From Dryomyza anilis (lineage: Eukaryota; Arthropoda; Insecta; Diptera; Dryomyzidae), in NCBI GenBank assembly GCA_951804985.1, contig OX638133.1:82501-146500 (forward strand): a stretch of DNA of 64,000 nucleotides, read 5' to 3'. A program made the position numbers and the translations under genes. Position 1 is the first letter of the stretch. Each line of letters opens with the position of its first letter. Of the stretch, positions 60,495 to 64,000 are shown piece after piece. The notes under the pieces are model-generated. The model was not told where the DNA came from. It was given only the letters and a program-made list of their open reading frames with translations, and searched no databases.

Positions 60495-60848
60495 CTAGGG
60501 CTGTGCAATTATTCGATTAATCAGATTATATGATTATTCAATTTTCTGATAAATTGATTAATCAAGATTTTGGATTAATCAAAACATTGATGAATCAATT
60601 AATCAGGATTCTGATTAATCAAAATTGTGATTATTTTTATTTAAATTATTATTATATTTTATTTTTTAATTATTTTAAAAATAAATGTTTACTTAATTTA
60701 AGTTGACCAAATTTTCAAATATTATTGAATAAATTAATAATTTTCAATTAATCAAAATGCTGATTAGGGTTTTTAATTAATCGATTAATCAATTAATTCG
60801 GATTCTGATTAATCAAGATTTTGATTAATTGATTAATCGCACTGCCTT
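60495..60848. mobile_element. hAT-like MITE built of ATTAATC words
   Basis: The left end reads CTAGGGCTGTGCAATTATTC and the right end GATTAATCGCACTGCCTT, imperfect inverted repeats. The flanks ACTCAGAA (60487-60494) and ACTCCGAA (60849-60856) fit an 8-bp duplication with one later mutation. Inside, ATTAATC occurs about ten times, mostly as GATTAATC or AATTAATC. Confidence 0.65.
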
Positions 60849-61559
60849 ACTCCGAATTCTATTAAGAACTGTAATTTACTTTAAAAGTTCATTTTACTCA
60901 CTTCAAATTGAATATCTTAATTTTTAAAAAATCTATTTTGATCATTATTTTGTCTAACCATAAATCATTTTATTTTTACCATTAGATCCTATATGCTTAA
61001 AACAAATATTACAAAAATAGTCTTTAAAATTTCAAATATTTCGTATTCAGATTAAAATATCTTAAAAAATTATCCGAATATTAGTATTGATTGGTAAGTA
61101 GTAATTACAATTAAAAAAAATGCTTTTAAATAATTAGTTTTGTAAAGTACTGCATTTTTATATTTTATATATTCAGATTTTTTTTAAATGTATATGGCAA
61201 AACTGACTAGAATTAAAATGTTCACTACAAATTACATGTTTTACAATAGAAACATTTTTTGATTCAATGTATTAATTAAAATTTAATTTGAAAATTTTCC
61301 CTTAAAATTAAAATTAAGAAATTGAATTTTTAAATAAACAAAAATAAATGTGCAATAGAAATATATTCTTTTTACTAAAAATTTAATTTTACATTAAAAC
61401 ATTTTAGATACATTTTCATTAAGTATTATTTAAATGACACTACACAACAGCCATTCTTCGCAGAATTTAAGACTATTTTTGTATAATGTAAAATGACTCC
61501 CTGATATTGTTAGATGATTCTTTGTAACTAATTTTATAAAATAATTATAATATAATTAT

Positions 61560-61885
61560 TTTATAAATAATTATCATGAATACTTTACGAGATATGGGAT
61601 CCTTAAGAGTAAACCCATATCTTGTATGGGATGTGGTTGAGTACGTTGACTAATTTTCGAACTTAAAATTACTTTTTTACAAAAAAAATATATTCAAAAT
61701 AAATTTCAACAAATTCGAAATAGTAGTTTTCAAGTTATCTTGTTTATGTGGACAGACGGGCAGACGGTCAAGTCTAACTCGACTCGGAAAGTGATGTTAA
61801 TCAAGAAATTATATAATTTTTCATACTGGATGTTAAAATATCCTTACATATATTTTATAATCTGTAACCCATGGAATGGGTTATA
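61560..61885. repeat. Old dispersed repeat with GGACAGACGGGCAGACGG sentence
   Basis: The order GTGGACAGACGGGCAGACGG, CTCGACTCGG, ATCAAGAAATTATATAATTT, TTCATACTGG follows the pattern of the right part of the 0.7-kb unit but is strongly diverged. ATGGGATCCTTAAGAGTAAA and CCCATGGAATGGGTTATAAA mark the approximate ends. Confidence 0.45.
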
Positions 61886-62639
61886 AAATCATTTTTTTTT
61901 AGTTTACCCTCAATTTTAATGCTTTCACATGATTATTTCTAACCTCAAAATGTATCCATAGATTTCTTTTATTATTATGTCGTTTTCTCTAAAAAGGTGC
62001 AGGATAATTTTGGATACTCACAGACTGTGAGTCATCTCGCTTTTTCGATTTTTACCATTTTTTTAAATACATCTTTGATTTAAATGTTTGTCGATAAAAT
62101 TAAATTTTTCGAGTTCTTCTATCGAATTCTCTTAAACCAGTAAATCAATTTCAAAATGTTCTGAGTAAAGTATATTGGATTTTTAATTATCTTTTATTTG
62201 GTATTAAACTTGATCAGTTATTTAAAATGCGAAATATTTGCAAATATATGTGACCACCTTTTTGAAAGCTCGGTTGAAAGTTATTGGCCGATATCTCGTA
62301 AACCTATCCATAGACATTTTTTATTAATATCTTAGAATTCTGCGGGCCATTTCCAATAATACAAAAATAGTTCCATTTACAGCGCAAAGTAAAAAAAAAT
62401 CTAAATTGATTGGGGTTTCTTATAACACTTATTGATTGCTGTCCCACTACAGCAATTGAAATTATAAATATAAAATAATTAAAAGTCATTTTCTAGTAAT
62501 CAGTACTTTAAATTGGTTAAACTTTCTTTCATGTTTTGTATTTTTAAATTTTACTCAATTTAATTAACAAATACTAATTAATTATTATAACATTGTTCTA
62601 GTTATAATTTTTTCTGAGTTTATCAAAAAGTTGTATTCA

Positions 62640-63360
62640 GTTATCGTAGTCCATTTGAAGATGTGGCCCATTCGAGTGTTACCACATTTAAGCACATGTT
62701 AACATGGTGCTAACCGCCACCCCCTCTGTGCGCTGTGCGCCCTCGGCCCACTTAAAGAGGCTCAAATTAAGTGCCCTTTATGGTTGTTTATACGAGCCCT
62801 GGCTGAGCATATAAAACAATCATAACATTGTAAACGTATGTAATAAAAACAAGAGTAATAAAAACTAGCATAATTTTACCACCCCGGTTTTAGTGAAAGC
62901 ACAAATTTCAAATATCAGGCCGGCCACAATTTATTCCCGGCGCACAGAGCTGTGATCTTTGGTCGACGCTCACGAAAGAATAGGGTGACAAACTGCGTCC
63001 TTATGTTGGCCTGGCCACCCTGCGCCTGCCTCATGCACATAGGTTGCTTCCATAAATCTGCTCTATTTCTACTCTTTTCCATTTGACTGCAGTGGAGTCG
63101 ACTCGAAGCGACTCGGCACTTACGTAAATGAAAATTTGAGCTCATTATGTGTGTGAAAGAACTTTTTGTGGCTGCGTCACGAGTGTCAGGAATATAATAG
63201 ACCCGAGAAACACGGGTAGTTGTTGTGCTGAACTGAATGCTGAATGGTTTATGGCACCGCTGGGAGATCTAATTTGTAAAATATTATTAGTTATTCCGTT
63301 TGTTGTTGTAGTTGAAATGCGGGCGGGGGAAGTTAATTGTTTTTGATTTTTGAAGTTGTC
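62640..63360. promoter_or_regulatory. inv: Single-copy GC-richer island in inv intron: candidate enhancer
   Basis: Words such as TGGTGCTAACCGCCACCCCC, GCCCTTTATGGTTGTTTATA (TTTATGG is a Caudal/Abd-B-type site), TGTTGGCCTGGCCACCCTGC and GACGCTCACGAAAG lie in DNA unlike the AT-rich rest of the intron. Invected introns are known to carry regulatory DNA in Drosophila. Frames at 62915-63145 and 63149-63346 show no family resemblance. Confidence 0.35.
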
Positions 63361-63927
63361 TGCAATGCAGCAAATAATGGTTTACAATGAAATTTGTTAT
63401 GATTTCTAATGAATTTTAATTAGCTGAAGTCGACGGTTGGTTTTTGTTGCTGGCATTATGGGAATTTTAGTTGCTGAGTTTTGAGTTTGAGTCAAATTAG
63501 GCCGGAATGTGTGTTTCGTTGTATTACGGTTGAATAATGTCAGTTATAAAATTTATTAATTCTTCTTGTCTCACATTTTGGTTTTTAATTTTACATTTGA
63601 CTTTTTAATTTTTATCTTTTTAAATTAAGCAGTATAGCAAATATTTTTAAATTCTTTCTAAATCAAATCAACAAAAAAAAAAAAAAAAATAAACGAAACG
63701 AATCCAAAAAGGGTTTTGTGAAATGAAATTGACGATATTTTTATTAAAATACTTAGTTGGGTTTGTCATATTTCAATAATAAATATTTTGAGTTGTTTCT
63801 GCCATTATTATATACCATGTAATCAGTTCGGCCCTAATAGGCTTTAAGGTTATGAATTTAATTAAATACAAAAAAAAAAAAAAAAGCAACTAAAAATATT
63901 TGCTATAATATTTTTTCGGTTGTAGTA

Positions 63928-64000
63928 CACCCAGAAAAAAATTCCCTCAAATCGCATTAAAATTGATCAATAGGACAATTATTGATTTAATAGTATACAA
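63928..64000. mobile_element. End of a CACCCAGAAAAAAAT MITE, cut by window edge
   Basis: Preceded by TA (63926-63927), it starts CACCCAGAAAAAAATTCCCT and continues through TCAATAGGACAATTATTGA to AATAGTATACAA. This is the reverse complement, with few changes, of the right end of the element at 20115-20334. Confidence 0.8.

Larger units (their letters stand above)
60167..64000 (+). other. inv: invected intron 1 (5' part)
   Basis: The intron starts at GTGAGTCGAC and runs off the window. I looked for the homeobox exons and for the short microexon encoding Arg-Ser that is diagnostic of insect inv; the homeobox is absent, and a 6-base exon cannot be recognised by eye. It holds a GATTAATC-rich MITE, dispersed-repeat fragments, a less AT-rich island at 62640-63360 and a MITE end at the edge. 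Confidence 0.85.

Overview
The window reads as nuclear DNA of a higher fly (Diptera, probably Schizophora). The evidence is GT-AG introns of 55-80 bp inside a conserved gene, CAG/CAA-rich coding exons, a very AT-rich and transposon-loaded background, and the linkage of E(Pc) with an engrailed-family gene, which is the known fly order E(Pc)-inv-en-tou. I cannot place it to family or genus.

Layout. Bases 1-3143 are the end of an E(Pc) intron; the N-terminal exon lies to the left of the window. Bases 3144-13014 hold nine coding exons of Enhancer of Polycomb on the + strand. Their summed length is 6222 bp, an exact multiple of three, giving 2073 codons plus stop. A 3' UTR runs to about 14.8 kb. 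About 45 kb then separates the E(Pc) stop from the next start codon, and I find no convincing protein gene in it. It is a mosaic of transposon remains (tRNA-derived SINEs, Helitron-like elements carrying minisatellites, hAT-, piggyBac- and Harbinger-like miniature elements, a 0.7 kb dispersed unit, a recent 1.06 kb tandem duplication) separated by less AT-rich islands of apparently single-copy DNA. Those islands are the best candidates for cis-regulatory elements. Bases 58384-60166 are the first coding exon of invected, followed by the start of a long intron that runs off the right edge. The hexapeptide-type EH2 motif is in this exon; the homeobox exons are outside.

How it fits together. E(Pc) is a chromatin protein of the Tip60/NuA4 acetyltransferase complex. 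invected is a homeodomain repressor gene that, with engrailed, is a classic Polycomb-regulated locus in flies. Both genes are on the + strand, so the long spacer is downstream of E(Pc) and upstream of inv. The single-copy islands, one with clustered CAATTAAA-type homeodomain sites and several with GAGAG and GCCAT motifs, are where inv/en enhancers and Polycomb response elements would be sought. I found no undescribed gene system. The notable items are candidate regulatory islands, several elements with exact target-site duplications, a large inverted repeat, a possible miRNA-like hairpin, and a cluster of SUMO-acceptor-like motifs in E(Pc).
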